Below are positions 51,956-61,457 of a stretch of DNA of 64,000 nucleotides, piece after piece. The position numbers and the translations under genes were made by a program. The stretch covers positions 1-64,000 of the forward strand of contig NZ_CBCPHV010000009.1 in NCBI RefSeq assembly GCF_965118635.1. Reading direction: 5' to 3'. The DNA comes from Empedobacter brevis_A (GTDB lineage: Bacteria > Bacteroidota > Bacteroidia > Flavobacteriales > Weeksellaceae). Under the pieces are notes generated by a model, which searched no databases, had not been told where the DNA came from, and worked only from the letters and a program-made list of their open reading frames with translations. How positions within the stretch are numbered: the first letter of the stretch is position 1; each line of letters starts with the position of its first letter.

Positions 51956-52465
51956 ATGAATCAAGAAACGTTTAAAACATCGGTATTTGTCCACAAGGAT
52001 AAGCTGTATCGTTTTGCGCGTAGAATCTTGATTAGTGATGATGAAGCATTTGATGTTGCTCAAGAAATATTAATGAAATTGTGGGAAAAGCGCGAAACAT
52101 TGGTAGATGTGAATAATATTGAGGCTTATGCGATGCGAATGGTAAATTATGAATGTATTAATAGATTACGAAAATTTGATGTTCGTGAAAATTATAAAAA
52201 CACAACACAAATAAATTTGAGTATTCAAGAAGAACAACAGGAAATAAAACCGATTATTCTAAATTTAATTAATCAATTACCAGAAAAACAACGCAAAGTA
52301 ATGCATCTAAAAGATGTGGAAGAACTCGAAATAAAAGAAATTGCTGAAATTTTGGAAATGGAAGAAAATACAATTCGAGTAAATTTGATGCGAGCAAGAC
52401 AAAAAGTAAGAGAACAATTAGAAGTTTTTTTTGAAAATGAAAAAAGAGCAATCTATTATAAATAA
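51956..52465 (+). CDS. ECF-family RNA polymerase sigma factor (second)
   Basis: 169 residues. Region 2 near 10-75 contains DDEAFDVAQEILMKLWEKRE and AYAMRMVNYECINRLR. Region 4 near 105-160 has LPEKQRKVMHLKDVEELEIK and a helix-turn-helix ending ENTIRVNLMRARQKVR. Its 3' end overlaps the next gene by 29 bases, in the sigma/anti-sigma arrangement. A distinct paralogue of the 2957-3493 factor. Confidence 0.9.
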   Translation: MNQETFKTSVFVHKDKLYRFARRILISDDEAFDVAQEILMKLWEKRETLVDVNNIEAYAMRMVNYECINRLRKFDVRENYKNTTQINLSIQEEQQEIKPIILNLINQLPEKQRKVMHLKDVEELEIKEIAEILEMEENTIRVNLMRARQKVREQLEVFFENEKRAIYYK

Positions 52466-53138
52466 AGATGATTTTTTTGCTGGAAAATTAACCAATGAGC
52501 AAGAAAAAAAGTTAAGAAATGACGATAAAGATTCTTTTTTTGAAACATTAAAAGATGAGAAAGAAATCAAAATGGAATTGAGTTTTGATGATTTTATGAC
52601 AAAAGTTGAAGAAAATCAACCAAAAGTCTTAGATAAGTCAAAAACAAAGGAATTTACTTTATGGAAAATTTCAGGAATTGCCGCTTCTGTTTTAATTGTT
52701 GTAGGATTATTTTTTTTCTTGAATCAAACAAATGAAAGTCAGAAAAATCAAGAAATTGTCAAAACAATCGAACCTCAGAAGAAAGAACTAGAAGTTGTAA
52801 ATAATAAAGAAGAAAAAGCTGAAGAAAAACCTATTTTTACAAATTCTAAAATAAATAATATTGAAACAAAAGATGAGGTTGTAGAAATTGTAAAGGTTAC
52901 AAAATCAATAAAAAAAGAAAATAAAAAATCAAATATTCAATCAATCGAATCAGAAATAAAATCTTCTGAAAACACAGAAGAATATTCATCAGATTTTGTA
53001 ATAGTAAATGGTCAACCTGTTGAAAATTTAGAAGAAGCGAAAGCTTTGGCTTATTCTACAATGAAATTATTTTCGAAAAATGTTGATCAAGGAGTAAAAG
53101 CAATTGGACAATTAAAGGCATTACCAATAGAACTTTAA
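52437..53138 (+). CDS. Single-pass membrane protein, likely anti-sigma partner
   Basis: 233 residues from the ATG at 52437; a TTG two codons earlier is less likely. The cytosolic part (about 1-75) is followed by one helix near 82-100 (GIAASVLIVVGLFFFLN) and a lysine/glutamate-rich periplasmic stalk. Overlap with the sigma gene implies coupled translation. No zinc-finger motif. The anti-sigma role is inferred from place and topology. Confidence 0.65.
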   Translation: MKKEQSIINKDDFFAGKLTNEQEKKLRNDDKDSFFETLKDEKEIKMELSFDDFMTKVEENQPKVLDKSKTKEFTLWKISGIAASVLIVVGLFFFLNQTNESQKNQEIVKTIEPQKKELEVVNNKEEKAEEKPIFTNSKINNIETKDEVVEIVKVTKSIKKENKKSNIQSIESEIKSSENTEEYSSDFVIVNGQPVENLEEAKALAYSTMKLFSKNVDQGVKAIGQLKALPIEL

Positions 53139-53151
53139 AAAAAGAAAAAAC

Positions 53152-53631
53152 ATGAAAAAATATGTATACATTTTTGCATTATTCATTGTTGGATTTGCAA
53201 ATGCACAAACAAATAAATTTGTAGAAGTTTATAACCAACTTCAAGACAAAAAAGGCGTTACAACGATTACTATAAACAAGGCAATGTTTAGTATGATGAA
53301 TAATTTGACAACAAATGATTCGGATATGAAAGAATTAGATGGATTGTTCAAAAAAATGAATTCGATTAAAATGATTATGATTGATAAAGCAAACAAAGAA
53401 GCTAAAAATCAAGTAAAATCGACTTTTGATAAAATGAATTTAGAAGAATTGATTTCGATAAGTAAAGAAGGAAGTAAAGTTCGTTTTCTAACAGAGAATG
53501 CAAATGCCAAGGTTTTCAAAAATGTATTGATGAGTATCAATAACGATGATCAACAAATATACATGATTATGGATGGTGAAATTACTGCTTCCGAAATGAA
53601 CAAAATGGTAAAAGAATCTAATCATAAATAA
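53152..53631 (+). CDS. DUF4252 secreted protein
   Basis: 159 residues with a signal peptide (MKKYVYIFALFIVGFANAQ). The mature part is a single domain with VYNQLQDKKGVTTITINKAM near the start and the closing MSINNDDQQIYMIMDGEITA. DUF4252 genes often follow ECF sigma/anti-sigma pairs in Flavobacteriia, as here. Function is unknown, possibly an envelope-stress output. The terminator shared with the GNAT gene follows. Confidence 0.85.
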   Translation: MKKYVYIFALFIVGFANAQTNKFVEVYNQLQDKKGVTTITINKAMFSMMNNLTTNDSDMKELDGLFKKMNSIKMIMIDKANKEAKNQVKSTFDKMNLEELISISKEGSKVRFLTENANAKVFKNVLMSINNDDQQIYMIMDGEITASEMNKMVKESNHK

Positions 53632-53632
53632 T

Positions 53633-53662
53633 AAAAAAGCTGAACGTTTGTTCAGCTTTTTT
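53633..53662. terminator. Bidirectional terminator between the DUF4252 and GNAT genes
   Basis: Perfect 13-bp arms AAAAAAGCTGAAC (53633-53645) and GTTCAGCTTTTTT (53650-53662). Confidence 0.9.
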
Positions 53663-54119
53663 ATTTCAATATTTTCTCATAACAAACACTTTCTTCCACA
53701 TCTTTGTATTGGTCGTAATTTTCTATTCTTGTGTAACCACATCGCTCATATAAAGCAATTGCTTCAGGTTGTTTCAATCCAGTTTCCAAAATACATCGTT
53801 CATAACCTAATTCGATTGCCCAATTTTCTAATTCATCTAGAATTTTGACAGCAATTCTATTTCCTCTAAAATCAGGATTTACATACATTCTTTTTACTTC
53901 CATCGTCGTGTCAGAATAATGTTTTATCGCTCCGCAACCAACAGGATTTTCGTTTAGGTAAGCAATAACGACGTGATTTATCTTATCAACTTTATTGAAT
54001 TGTGTAAAGAACGAATGAGATTCTCCATCTCTAATTTTTAAATCAGCATCTAGTTCTTTGATTAAATTTTGAAATTCTTCATTAGATGAATTTGTTCGAA
54101 TGATTTTGACTGAATTCAT
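53661..54119 (-). CDS. GNAT-family N-acetyltransferase
   Basis: 152 residues. The acyl-CoA motif MYVNPDFRGNRIAVKILDEL is near 89-108, with RCILETGLKQPEAIALYERCGYTRI as the final strand and helix. Substrate is unknown; small-molecule or amino-acid N-acetylation is typical. Promoter box at 54134-54141. Confidence 0.9.
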   Translation of the reverse strand: MNSVKIIRTNSSNEEFQNLIKELDADLKIRDGESHSFFTQFNKVDKINHVVIAYLNENPVGCGAIKHYSDTTMEVKRMYVNPDFRGNRIAVKILDELENWAIELGYERCILETGLKQPEAIALYERCGYTRIENYDQYKDVEESVCYEKILK

Positions 54120-54133
54120 TTTATTGCTTTTCT

Positions 54134-54141
54134 CAAATTTA
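54134..54141 (-). promoter_or_regulatory. Promoter -7 box for the GNAT gene at 53661
   Basis: CAAATTTA (plus) is TAAATTTG (minus), 14 bases before the ATG. Confidence 0.55.
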
Positions 54142-54307
54142 GTGAAAATTATATCGTTTATGATATTAAATTCTATTTTGTTCTGTTGTTTTTTGAACTT
54201 GTTTTGCTTCTTTTACTTTTTGATTTCCAAGATTGTATTTCTTACTTTAATAACAAACAATTGAATCTTAAATTCAGTAATGTGAACCGAATTTTATAAA
54301 TGGATTT

Positions 54308-55657
54308 TTATATTCCTTGAGCAATCATAGTATCTGCAACTTTTACGAAGCCAGCTATATTAGCACCTTTGTAATAATTTATATTTTCTTGAAATTGACT
54401 TTCTCCATATTTTTTACATTGATGATGAATTTTAATCATAATTTCTTTTAATCGATAATCTACTTTTTCTCTATCCCAATTTTGACGAATCGAATTTTGA
54501 GACATTTCCAATCCAGAAGTTGCAACACCACCTGCATTAGCAGCTTTTCCAGGTCCATATAAAACATGATGATCCAAGAAATAATGAACAGCTTCTGGCG
54601 TCGTTGGCATATTTGCACCTTCGGCAACCAATTTACAACCATTGAGATGTAAAGTTTGTGCATCATCTAAATCCAATTCGTTTTGTGTTGCACATGGCAA
54701 AGCTATATCGCAAGGAACTTTCCAAGGTTTTTGTTCAGAGAAAAATTTCGCATTTGGATAATAATCTACATATTTTGAAATTCTTTCATAATCTTCATTC
54801 TTAATTTTGAAAATAACTTTTAGTTTTTCTGTATCAAAACCATCTTCATCATAGATATATCCAGAAGAATCAGAAAGTGTAACCACTTTTGCACCCATTT
54901 CCAGAGATTTTTCAGCAGCATATTGCGCAACATTTCCAGAGCCAGAAATGGTAATTGTTTTATCTTTTAATGTTTCTTTTTTTTCGGCTAACATACATTC
55001 TACAAAATATAATAATCCGTAACCAGTTGCTTCAGGGCGAATCAATGAACCACCATATTCTAATCCTTTTCCAGTTAAAACACCTGTAAATTCATTTCGC
55101 ATGCGTTTATATTGGCCAAATAAATAACCGATTTCTCTTCCTCCAACTCCGATATCTCCAGCGGGAACATCGACATCTGCACCAATATGACGTGATAATT
55201 CAGTCATAAAAGATTGGCAGAAACGCATAATTTCCATGTCTGATTTTCCTTTTGGATCAAAATCAGAACCTCCTTTTCCGCCGCCCAAAGGCAATGTTGT
55301 CAAACTATTTTTGAATACTTGTTCAAAAGCTAAGAATTTAAGAATTGATAAATTAACAGATGGATGAAAGCGCAATCCGCCTTTGTAAGGACCAATCGCA
55401 GAATTCATTTGTACACGATAACCTTTGTTGATTTGGATTTCACCTTTATCATCTACCCAAGTTACCCTAAACTGAATAATACGTTCTGGTTCTGCAATTC
55501 TTTCAAGAATTTTGAATTTCTTGTATTTTGGATTTTCTTCTATAAATGGTAAAATGGTTTCGGAAACTTCTTCAACTGCTTGTAAAAATTCTTTTTCGTT
55601 TGGGTTTTTTGATTTAATTCTTTGAATGAATTTTTCTGAGTAAAATAAAGTATCCAT
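54308..55657 (-). CDS. gdhA: NADP-specific glutamate dehydrogenase
   Basis: 449 residues, the length of the hexameric bacterial NADP enzyme. The glutamate-binding Lys loop LPLGGGKGGSDFDPKGKSD, DVDVPAGDIGVGGREIGYLF, the Rossmann loop TISGSGNVAQYAAEKSLE and the late KLVAEGANMPTT are intact. It makes glutamate from 2-oxoglutarate and ammonia. Single gene, 650 bases from uncharacterised neighbours and not next to the TCA genes. Confidence 0.95.
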   Translation of the reverse strand: MDTLFYSEKFIQRIKSKNPNEKEFLQAVEEVSETILPFIEENPKYKKFKILERIAEPERIIQFRVTWVDDKGEIQINKGYRVQMNSAIGPYKGGLRFHPSVNLSILKFLAFEQVFKNSLTTLPLGGGKGGSDFDPKGKSDMEIMRFCQSFMTELSRHIGADVDVPAGDIGVGGREIGYLFGQYKRMRNEFTGVLTGKGLEYGGSLIRPEATGYGLLYFVECMLAEKKETLKDKTITISGSGNVAQYAAEKSLEMGAKVVTLSDSSGYIYDEDGFDTEKLKVIFKIKNEDYERISKYVDYYPNAKFFSEQKPWKVPCDIALPCATQNELDLDDAQTLHLNGCKLVAEGANMPTTPEAVHYFLDHHVLYGPGKAANAGGVATSGLEMSQNSIRQNWDREKVDYRLKEIMIKIHHQCKKYGESQFQENINYYKGANIAGFVKVADTMIAQGI

Positions 55658-55798
55658 GTTATTTGTGTTTAATTATTAATAAAATTACAATTGTTAATAA
55701 TTTATATCATGCATTTTGTAAAATAAACTTTTAATATTTATAAAGTTGATAATTTTAATTACTCAATATTTGTAGGTTGATAATTTTAGAAACAAAAA

Positions 55799-55820
55799 AA
55801 GCAGGAAATTTTCCTGCTTA
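55799..55820 (-). terminator. Terminator of the DUF937 gene
   Basis: Arms AAGCAGGAA/TTCCTGCTT (55799-55819); on the minus strand a long T run follows. Confidence 0.85.
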
Positions 55821-55856
55821 ATAAATTTTGTATTTTTATTCAATTTAAGACAAGAT

Positions 55857-56438
55857 CTATTTTTTGAAGAATCCTCCTAATAATCCCATTGCATCGCTAA
55901 GTCCTAATTTTCCGTTGCCATCTTGATCTAATAATTTCTCAAAACCACCTAAATTAATTCCTTCTTTTGCTGATGTTCCGCTAACTAAACCTCCTAATAA
56001 TCCTGTAATTCCATTAGAATCTAAACTTTCAGATTGTTTTTGTTTTCCCAAATATGCCATTACAATAGGAGCAACTAAAGCTAATATTTGTGTTACTTGT
56101 TGCATGTTTAGACCAGATTCTTGAGAAATGGCAGCCTCTACATTCTGTTGTTTATTTCCTAAAATATGACCTAAAATACCTAAACCATCTTGTTGATTTC
56201 CTCCTTTCCCTAAGAAACCAGAAAGGTCATCTAGAATACTTCCGTTATGTTGATTTAATGCGTTTGAAATATTTTCTGCTCCTCCATTTTGAGCATTTTT
56301 ATTTAATGCTGATAATAAAAAAGGAACCGCTGCAGCAACTGCTGTTTGTGCTTGAGATTCATTAATACCTAATTGTTTTGCGGCAGAACCAACTACTTGT
56401 TGACCAATAGCTCCCTGAATTAAATTTGTAAAGTCCAT
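55857..56438 (-). CDS. DUF937-type protein with EF-hand-like end
   Basis: 193 residues, rich in G, Q and A. The DUF937 helices (SAAKQLGINESQAQTAVAAA, VPFLLSALNKN) lead, and a C-terminal loop DQDGNGKLGLSDAMG (about 172-186) looks like a single Ca-binding EF hand or dockerin-type loop. No signal peptide. Function is unknown. Exact TATATTTG box on the minus strand (56457-56464) just upstream. Confidence 0.8.
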   Translation of the reverse strand: MDFTNLIQGAIGQQVVGSAAKQLGINESQAQTAVAAAVPFLLSALNKNAQNGGAENISNALNQHNGSILDDLSGFLGKGGNQQDGLGILGHILGNKQQNVEAAISQESGLNMQQVTQILALVAPIVMAYLGKQKQSESLDSNGITGLLGGLVSGTSAKEGINLGGFEKLLDQDGNGKLGLSDAMGLLGGFFKK

Positions 56439-56456
56439 AAGTTTATATTATTTAAT

Positions 56457-56464
56457 CAAATATA
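56457..56464 (-). promoter_or_regulatory. Promoter -7 box for the DUF937 gene
   Basis: CAAATATA (plus) is TATATTTG (minus), an exact box 18 bases before the ATG. Confidence 0.6.
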
Positions 56465-56518
56465 AATATATTTAACAGATTAATTTGGATTAATATTTCG
56501 AGAGCTACAAAGTATTTC

Positions 56519-56526
56519 TATTTTTG
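56519..56526 (+). promoter_or_regulatory. Promoter -7 box for the SRPBCC/GyrI gene
   Basis: TATTTTTG, an exact box 17 bases before the ATG at 56544. Confidence 0.55.
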
Positions 56527-56543
56527 TAAAATCAATTTTATAA

Positions 56544-57581
56544 ATGAAACAAATAAATCTTTTTTTAGTCATCATAATTGCAATTTTAGCATTATTGCCA
56601 ATGGTTTTACCAGATCGTTTCGACGAAGAAATACAGTATGAATTTGACGCGCCTGTTGGTTTGGTATACGACGAATTTTATAATTTTCGTCAATTCTCCA
56701 AATGGGAACAATTTACAGCTTCAGATTCTTTAATAATCAAAAAGTTTTCGAATACAAAAGAAGAAGATGAAAATTACATGATTTGGGATTCTGAAGATGC
56801 TTCGATTGCTTCTGGAAAAGTAACGATTGATAATTTTTCGATTAACCGATTTGTTAATTATACGATAAAGTATGATGGTTGGGAAAAATTGGATAGTTTA
56901 AATGTAAAATTTGAACAACAAGATAATGGTAAAACAACGACTAAATTAAATTATCTAAGTCAAGAAATCCCTTATTTCTATCGTTATTTTGCTTTCTTCA
57001 AAAATCCAAAATCCAAATTCGAAGAATCTTTAGATTATTTGAATAAACAAGTAAAATTAAGATTGGATAAAGATCAAAAAGAAGGTCGTTTAAATTATGG
57101 TGAATACAGAATTGTAGAATTGGATCGAATAAATTTATTAGCAATTCGTAAACAATCAAGTTTATCTGAGAAAGATGTGATGGATAAAGTAGATGGAGCT
57201 TTTGAAGTTATTTATAAAGCATTGATGAACAAAGAAGAAGGTGGATTTGATTTCGATTTAGGTTTTCCATACATTTATTTTACTGATTTTAATAAAGAAA
57301 AAGATCAAGCAACATTTTTTGCAGGAATACAATTAATCGAAGATTTACCTTTGCAAAAGGAAATGAAAAAAGTAGTTATTCCTGGAGGAAATTATTTATT
57401 AACATTACATTTTGGTCCACATTCTAAGCATAATCAAACAATCGAAAAGATGAAAAATTATGCGAAATCTAAAAAACTAGAATTAGGCACAAAGCAATTA
57501 GAAATTATGCTAAATGATCCAAAAGAAACAGATAGTTTAAAATTAATTTCTCGAATTTATATTCCAATAAAAAAACAATAA
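56544..57581 (+). CDS. SRPBCC and GyrI-like two-domain protein
   Basis: 345 residues. A short N-terminal helix (about 5-22) is followed by a START/SRPBCC domain (about 30-170, starting FDAPVGLVYDEFYNF). A GyrI-like effector-binding domain closes it (about 185-345, with AIRKQSSLSEKD and GPHSKHNQTIEKMKNYA). The combination suggests binding of a small hydrophobic ligand at the inner membrane; no ligand is known. It is separated from uvrA by a terminator and a new promoter. Confidence 0.8.
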   Translation: MKQINLFLVIIIAILALLPMVLPDRFDEEIQYEFDAPVGLVYDEFYNFRQFSKWEQFTASDSLIIKKFSNTKEEDENYMIWDSEDASIASGKVTIDNFSINRFVNYTIKYDGWEKLDSLNVKFEQQDNGKTTTKLNYLSQEIPYFYRYFAFFKNPKSKFEESLDYLNKQVKLRLDKDQKEGRLNYGEYRIVELDRINLLAIRKQSSLSEKDVMDKVDGAFEVIYKALMNKEEGGFDFDLGFPYIYFTDFNKEKDQATFFAGIQLIEDLPLQKEMKKVVIPGGNYLLTLHFGPHSKHNQTIEKMKNYAKSKKLELGTKQLEIMLNDPKETDSLKLISRIYIPIKKQ

Positions 57582-57616
57582 ACACTTAATAATTAACAAT
57601 TTTTAAAGTATACTTA

Positions 57617-57639
57617 GCCACAGAAATGTGGCTTTTTTT
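57617..57639 (+). terminator. Terminator between the SRPBCC gene and uvrA
   Basis: Perfect 7-bp arms AGCCACA/TGTGGCT around GAAA, then TTTTTT. Confidence 0.82.
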
Positions 57640-57640
57640 G

Positions 57641-57648
57641 TATTTTTG
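57641..57648 (+). promoter_or_regulatory. Promoter -7 box for uvrA
   Basis: TATTTTTG, an exact box directly after the terminator T run and 19 bases before the ATG at 57668. Confidence 0.6.
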
Positions 57649-57667
57649 TAACTTCTTACAAACGAAC

Positions 57668-60490
57668 ATGGATAAAGATTTTATTGAAGTTTACGGTGCA
57701 CGTGAACATAATCTAAAAAATATTGACGTAAAAATTCCTCGAAACGAGCTTGTCGTAATCACAGGTTTAAGTGGAAGTGGAAAATCTTCGTTAGCTTTTG
57801 ATACAATTTATGCAGAAGGACAACGTCGTTACATCGAAACTTTTTCAGCTTATGCACGTCAATTTTTAGGAGGTTTGGAACGTCCAGATGTCGATAAAAT
57901 TGATGGTTTGTCACCAGTTATTGCAATTGAGCAAAAAACAACCAATAAAAATCCACGTTCTACAGTTGGAACAATTACAGAGATTTATGATTTTCTTCGT
58001 TTGTTGTATGCGCGTGCTTCAACAGCATATTCTTTAGAAACGAACGAAAAAATGATTGCTTATACAGAAGATCAAATCATAGAATTGATTCGTGAGCAAT
58101 ATAATGGACGTAAAATTGCGATTTTAGCTCCAATAGTTCGTTCACGAAAAGGTCATTATCGAGAAGTTTTTGTAACATATTCCAAAAAAGGATTTCTTGA
58201 AATGCGTATTGATGGCAATTTGCAAGATATTACGCCTGGAATGATGTTAGATCGTTATAAAACTCATGATGTAGAATTATTGATTGATAAAATGATTCTG
58301 AATGATAAAATAAATGATCAACGATTACGTTCGAGTATAGATCATGCGATGCAGCAAGGAAACGGAATTACAATGGTTTTGGATTATGAAACAAACGAAA
58401 CCAACTTCTTTTCTCGTTCTTTGATGTGTCCTTCAACAGGAATTTCGTATGCTTTGCCAGAACCAAACACATTTTCATTCAACTCGCCAAAAGGAGCTTG
58501 TCCTACTTGTACAGGTTTGGGAGAATTGAAAGTTGTTAATAATGAAAAATTATTTCAAGATAAAGACAAATCATTGTTTGATAATCTAGAAGAATTATTT
58601 GAAGCTTTGAAAACTTCTTCTCGAATAGAAAAACAATTGGAAGCTATTTTTGTAAAACACAATGTTGATGAAAAAGTTGCTTTCAAAAAACTACCGAAAG
58701 CATTGATTGATGATGTAATGAATGGTTTGAAGGAAACTTTGAACGTTGATTTGAAATTTGCATCAGTCAAAAAAACATATAAAATAGATTTCGAAGGATT
58801 AAGCGAATTTCTTTCTGAAATAATGGAAGATAAAAACAATCCTTCTTCAAATTCAATCAGTAAAAAGTTTGGAAAAAAAGTTGTTTGTCCAACTTGCGAA
58901 GGAAAACGTCTAAAAAAAGAATCACTTTTCTTTCGTATTGATGATAAAAATATTGGAGAAGTTGCAGAAATGGATCTTAAATCTTTACAAAAATGGATTG
59001 AGGAAGCTCCAGTTTCAATGACAGCAAATCAACAACAAATTGCACATGAAATTCTAAAAGAAATCTATACACGTTTATCATTTTTATTGGATGTTGGATT
59101 AGATTATTTAAGTCTTAATCGTTCTTCAAAAACACTTTCTGGAGGAGAAGCACAGCGAATTCGTTTGGCAACACAAATCGGTTCTCAGTTGGTTAATGTT
59201 TTATATATTTTAGATGAGCCAAGCATCGGTTTGCATCAACGCGATAATGTGAGATTGATAGATTCTTTGAAAAAATTACGTGATATCGGAAATTCTGTTT
59301 TAGTTGTGGAACATGACAAAGACATGATTATGGAATCTGATTATGTAATTGATGTTGGACCAAAAGCAGGGAAAAATGGAGGTCAAATTGTTTGGGAAGG
59401 CGAACCAAAGCAAATGTTGAAATCGAATACATTAACATCAAAATACTTAAATAATCAGTTACAAATCGAAGTTCCAAAAGAGCGAAGAAAAGGAAATGGA
59501 CATGAATTAAAACTTTTTGGAGCATCTGGAAATAATTTGAAAAATGTAAATCTTACAATTCCATTAGGAGAATTGGTCGTTGTTTCAGGTGTTTCAGGTT
59601 CAGGAAAATCGACGTTGATTAATGAAACGTTGTATCGAATCTTGAATCAACATTTCTTTAGAGCAGAAAAAGATCCAATGCCTTACAAAAAAATAGAAGG
59701 TTTAGAATATTTGGATAAAGTAATCGAAGTTGATCAGTCGCCAATTGGTCGAACTCCTCGCTCGAATCCTGCAACATATACAGGAATTTTTTCTGATATT
59801 CGTTCGTTGTTTACCAATTTACCAGAAGCAAAAATTAGAGGTTACAAACCTGGGCGTTTTTCATTTAATGTAAAAGGTGGACGTTGCGAAACATGTCAAG
59901 GAGCAGGATTACGCGTTATTGAAATGAATTTTTTACCAGATATCCATGTTGAATGTGAAACATGTAATGGAAAACGTTTTAATCGCGAAACTTTGGAAGT
60001 TCGTTACAAAGGAAAATCAATTTCGGATGTTCTAGAAATGACCGTAAATGAAGCGGTTGAATTTTTTGAAGCAATTCCTAAAATCTATCGTTATGTAAAA
60101 ATGTTACAAGACGTAGGTTTAGGTTATATCACACTTGGGCAGCAATCAACAACATTGAGTGGAGGAGAAGCGCAGCGTGTGAAATTAGCAACAGAATTAG
60201 CAAAAAAACAAACAGGAAAAACGATTTATATTCTTGATGAGCCAACAACAGGTTTACATTTCGAAGATGTAAATGTATTGATGAAAGTAATCAATAAAAT
60301 TGTTGAATTTGGAAATACAGTTATCGTTATCGAACATAATTTAGACGTTATAAAATTAGCTGATTATGTAATTGATATTGGTCCAGATGGAGGGAATAAA
60401 GGAGGGAAAATTGTTGCGGAAGGTTCGCCAGAAGAAATAATGAAAAATTCGAAAAGTGTAACAGGAAAATTCTTAAAAGGAGAACTTTAA
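57668..60490 (+). CDS. uvrA: Excinuclease ABC subunit A
   Basis: 940 residues from the ATG at 57668; an upstream in-frame start at 57626 would include the promoter and is rejected. Two ABC modules are present, with Walker A GLSGSGKSSLAFDT and GVSGSGKSTLINET. Signatures are LSGGEAQRIRLATQIG and LSGGEAQRVKLATEL, and zinc-module cysteines lie in ACPTCTGLG and VECETCNGKRF. It finds bulky DNA lesions for nucleotide excision repair with UvrB. Its stop overlaps the stop of the opposed AraC gene. Confidence 0.96.
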   Translation: MDKDFIEVYGAREHNLKNIDVKIPRNELVVITGLSGSGKSSLAFDTIYAEGQRRYIETFSAYARQFLGGLERPDVDKIDGLSPVIAIEQKTTNKNPRSTVGTITEIYDFLRLLYARASTAYSLETNEKMIAYTEDQIIELIREQYNGRKIAILAPIVRSRKGHYREVFVTYSKKGFLEMRIDGNLQDITPGMMLDRYKTHDVELLIDKMILNDKINDQRLRSSIDHAMQQGNGITMVLDYETNETNFFSRSLMCPSTGISYALPEPNTFSFNSPKGACPTCTGLGELKVVNNEKLFQDKDKSLFDNLEELFEALKTSSRIEKQLEAIFVKHNVDEKVAFKKLPKALIDDVMNGLKETLNVDLKFASVKKTYKIDFEGLSEFLSEIMEDKNNPSSNSISKKFGKKVVCPTCEGKRLKKESLFFRIDDKNIGEVAEMDLKSLQKWIEEAPVSMTANQQQIAHEILKEIYTRLSFLLDVGLDYLSLNRSSKTLSGGEAQRIRLATQIGSQLVNVLYILDEPSIGLHQRDNVRLIDSLKKLRDIGNSVLVVEHDKDMIMESDYVIDVGPKAGKNGGQIVWEGEPKQMLKSNTLTSKYLNNQLQIEVPKERRKGNGHELKLFGASGNNLKNVNLTIPLGELVVVSGVSGSGKSTLINETLYRILNQHFFRAEKDPMPYKKIEGLEYLDKVIEVDQSPIGRTPRSNPATYTGIFSDIRSLFTNLPEAKIRGYKPGRFSFNVKGGRCETCQGAGLRVIEMNFLPDIHVECETCNGKRFNRETLEVRYKGKSISDVLEMTVNEAVEFFEAIPKIYRYVKMLQDVGLGYITLGQQSTTLSGGEAQRVKLATELAKKQTGKTIYILDEPTTGLHFEDVNVLMKVINKIVEFGNTVIVIEHNLDVIKLADYVIDIGPDGGNKGGKIVAEGSPEEIMKNSKSVTGKFLKGEL

Positions 60491-61338
60491 TTAAACTTAT
60501 TTTGTTGAATGAATTCTGAAGGTGTTTTATGTATAAACTTCTTGAATACTCGATTGAAATAAGTTACATTGTTAAAACCGCATAGATAACTACATTCAGT
60601 AACTGATTTTTCTTGAATTAAAAGAAAACATGCTTTTTCTATTCTGTAGCGATTAACAAATTCCGTAAAAGTAATTTGCGTTGCTTTCTTGAAAAAATTA
60701 CAAAATGCAGGTAATGTCAAATTTACTAATTCAGAAACATATTGAATATCAATTTCATTATGATAATTATTTTCAACGTAGGTGAAGATGGTTTGCAATC
60801 TGTTTTTGTTTTTAGAAATAATCGTATAAGGCATAATTTCTTTATTGAGTAATTTGAAATCTTTACTTTGAGAAAGAATAGATAATATTTCCAATAATTT
60901 CAAATACCTCAAATGCCCATTACTTTCATATAAATTTATAAGATAAGGAATAATATCCTTCCTTATCTTTTTCCCAAAAAGAATCCCATATTTAGAAAGT
61001 TCCATCATTTGCTGAATATCCTTAAATTCGATTAATTCATTTGCAGATGGAATTATAGTAGCATTAAATTGTACGACATATTCTTCGTGAGGATTTGTAG
61101 AATTCAATCCAAAACCAGAATGTGGAACATTAGATCCTATCAAAACTAAATCACCATTTAAATAATTGCTTTTATGGTAACCGACATGTCTTGTGCCGTT
61201 TCCAGATTTTACACATACTAATTCTATTTCTGGATGATAATGATATTCCCAAGTTAATTCAGAAATTGGTTGATTTACATGTAAAACCCTAAAAGAAGAA
61301 TCTAAATCTTTTTTAACTATTTCGTAGCTAATATTCAT
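60487..61338 (-). CDS. AraC-family transcriptional regulator with cupin N-terminus
   Basis: 283 residues. An N-terminal cupin-like sensor (about 25-110; WEYHYHPEIELVCVKSG, GDLVLIGSNVPHSG) precedes a C-terminal double helix-turn-helix (about 185-280) with YVSELVNLTLPAFCNFFKKA and CGFNNVTYFNRVFKKFIHKT. It diverges from the MFS-trehalase genes across a 119-base gap and is a likely sugar-responsive activator of them. Its stop overlaps the stop of uvrA by four bases. Confidence 0.9.
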   Translation of the reverse strand: MNISYEIVKKDLDSSFRVLHVNQPISELTWEYHYHPEIELVCVKSGNGTRHVGYHKSNYLNGDLVLIGSNVPHSGFGLNSTNPHEEYVVQFNATIIPSANELIEFKDIQQMMELSKYGILFGKKIRKDIIPYLINLYESNGHLRYLKLLEILSILSQSKDFKLLNKEIMPYTIISKNKNRLQTIFTYVENNYHNEIDIQYVSELVNLTLPAFCNFFKKATQITFTEFVNRYRIEKACFLLIQEKSVTECSYLCGFNNVTYFNRVFKKFIHKTPSEFIQQNKFN

Positions 61339-61457
61339 TAAATTAATTTTAATAGAAACTAATTTAATTAAAATATATTAATATAGTTCAAGTATTGATT
61401 TATAATGTTAAATAATCATAAATCGAATAATTATAACTTGCCTAAAGAAATTGAAAA

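Noticed and set aside
53152..53631. DUF4252 protein as part of a novel system with the second sigma factor
   Set aside because: The sigma, membrane partner, DUF4252 order is, as far as I recall, common in Flavobacteriia, so it is not new.
57626..57667. N-terminal extension of uvrA by 14 residues
   Set aside because: The extension is hydrophobic and is encoded by the terminator T run and promoter box.
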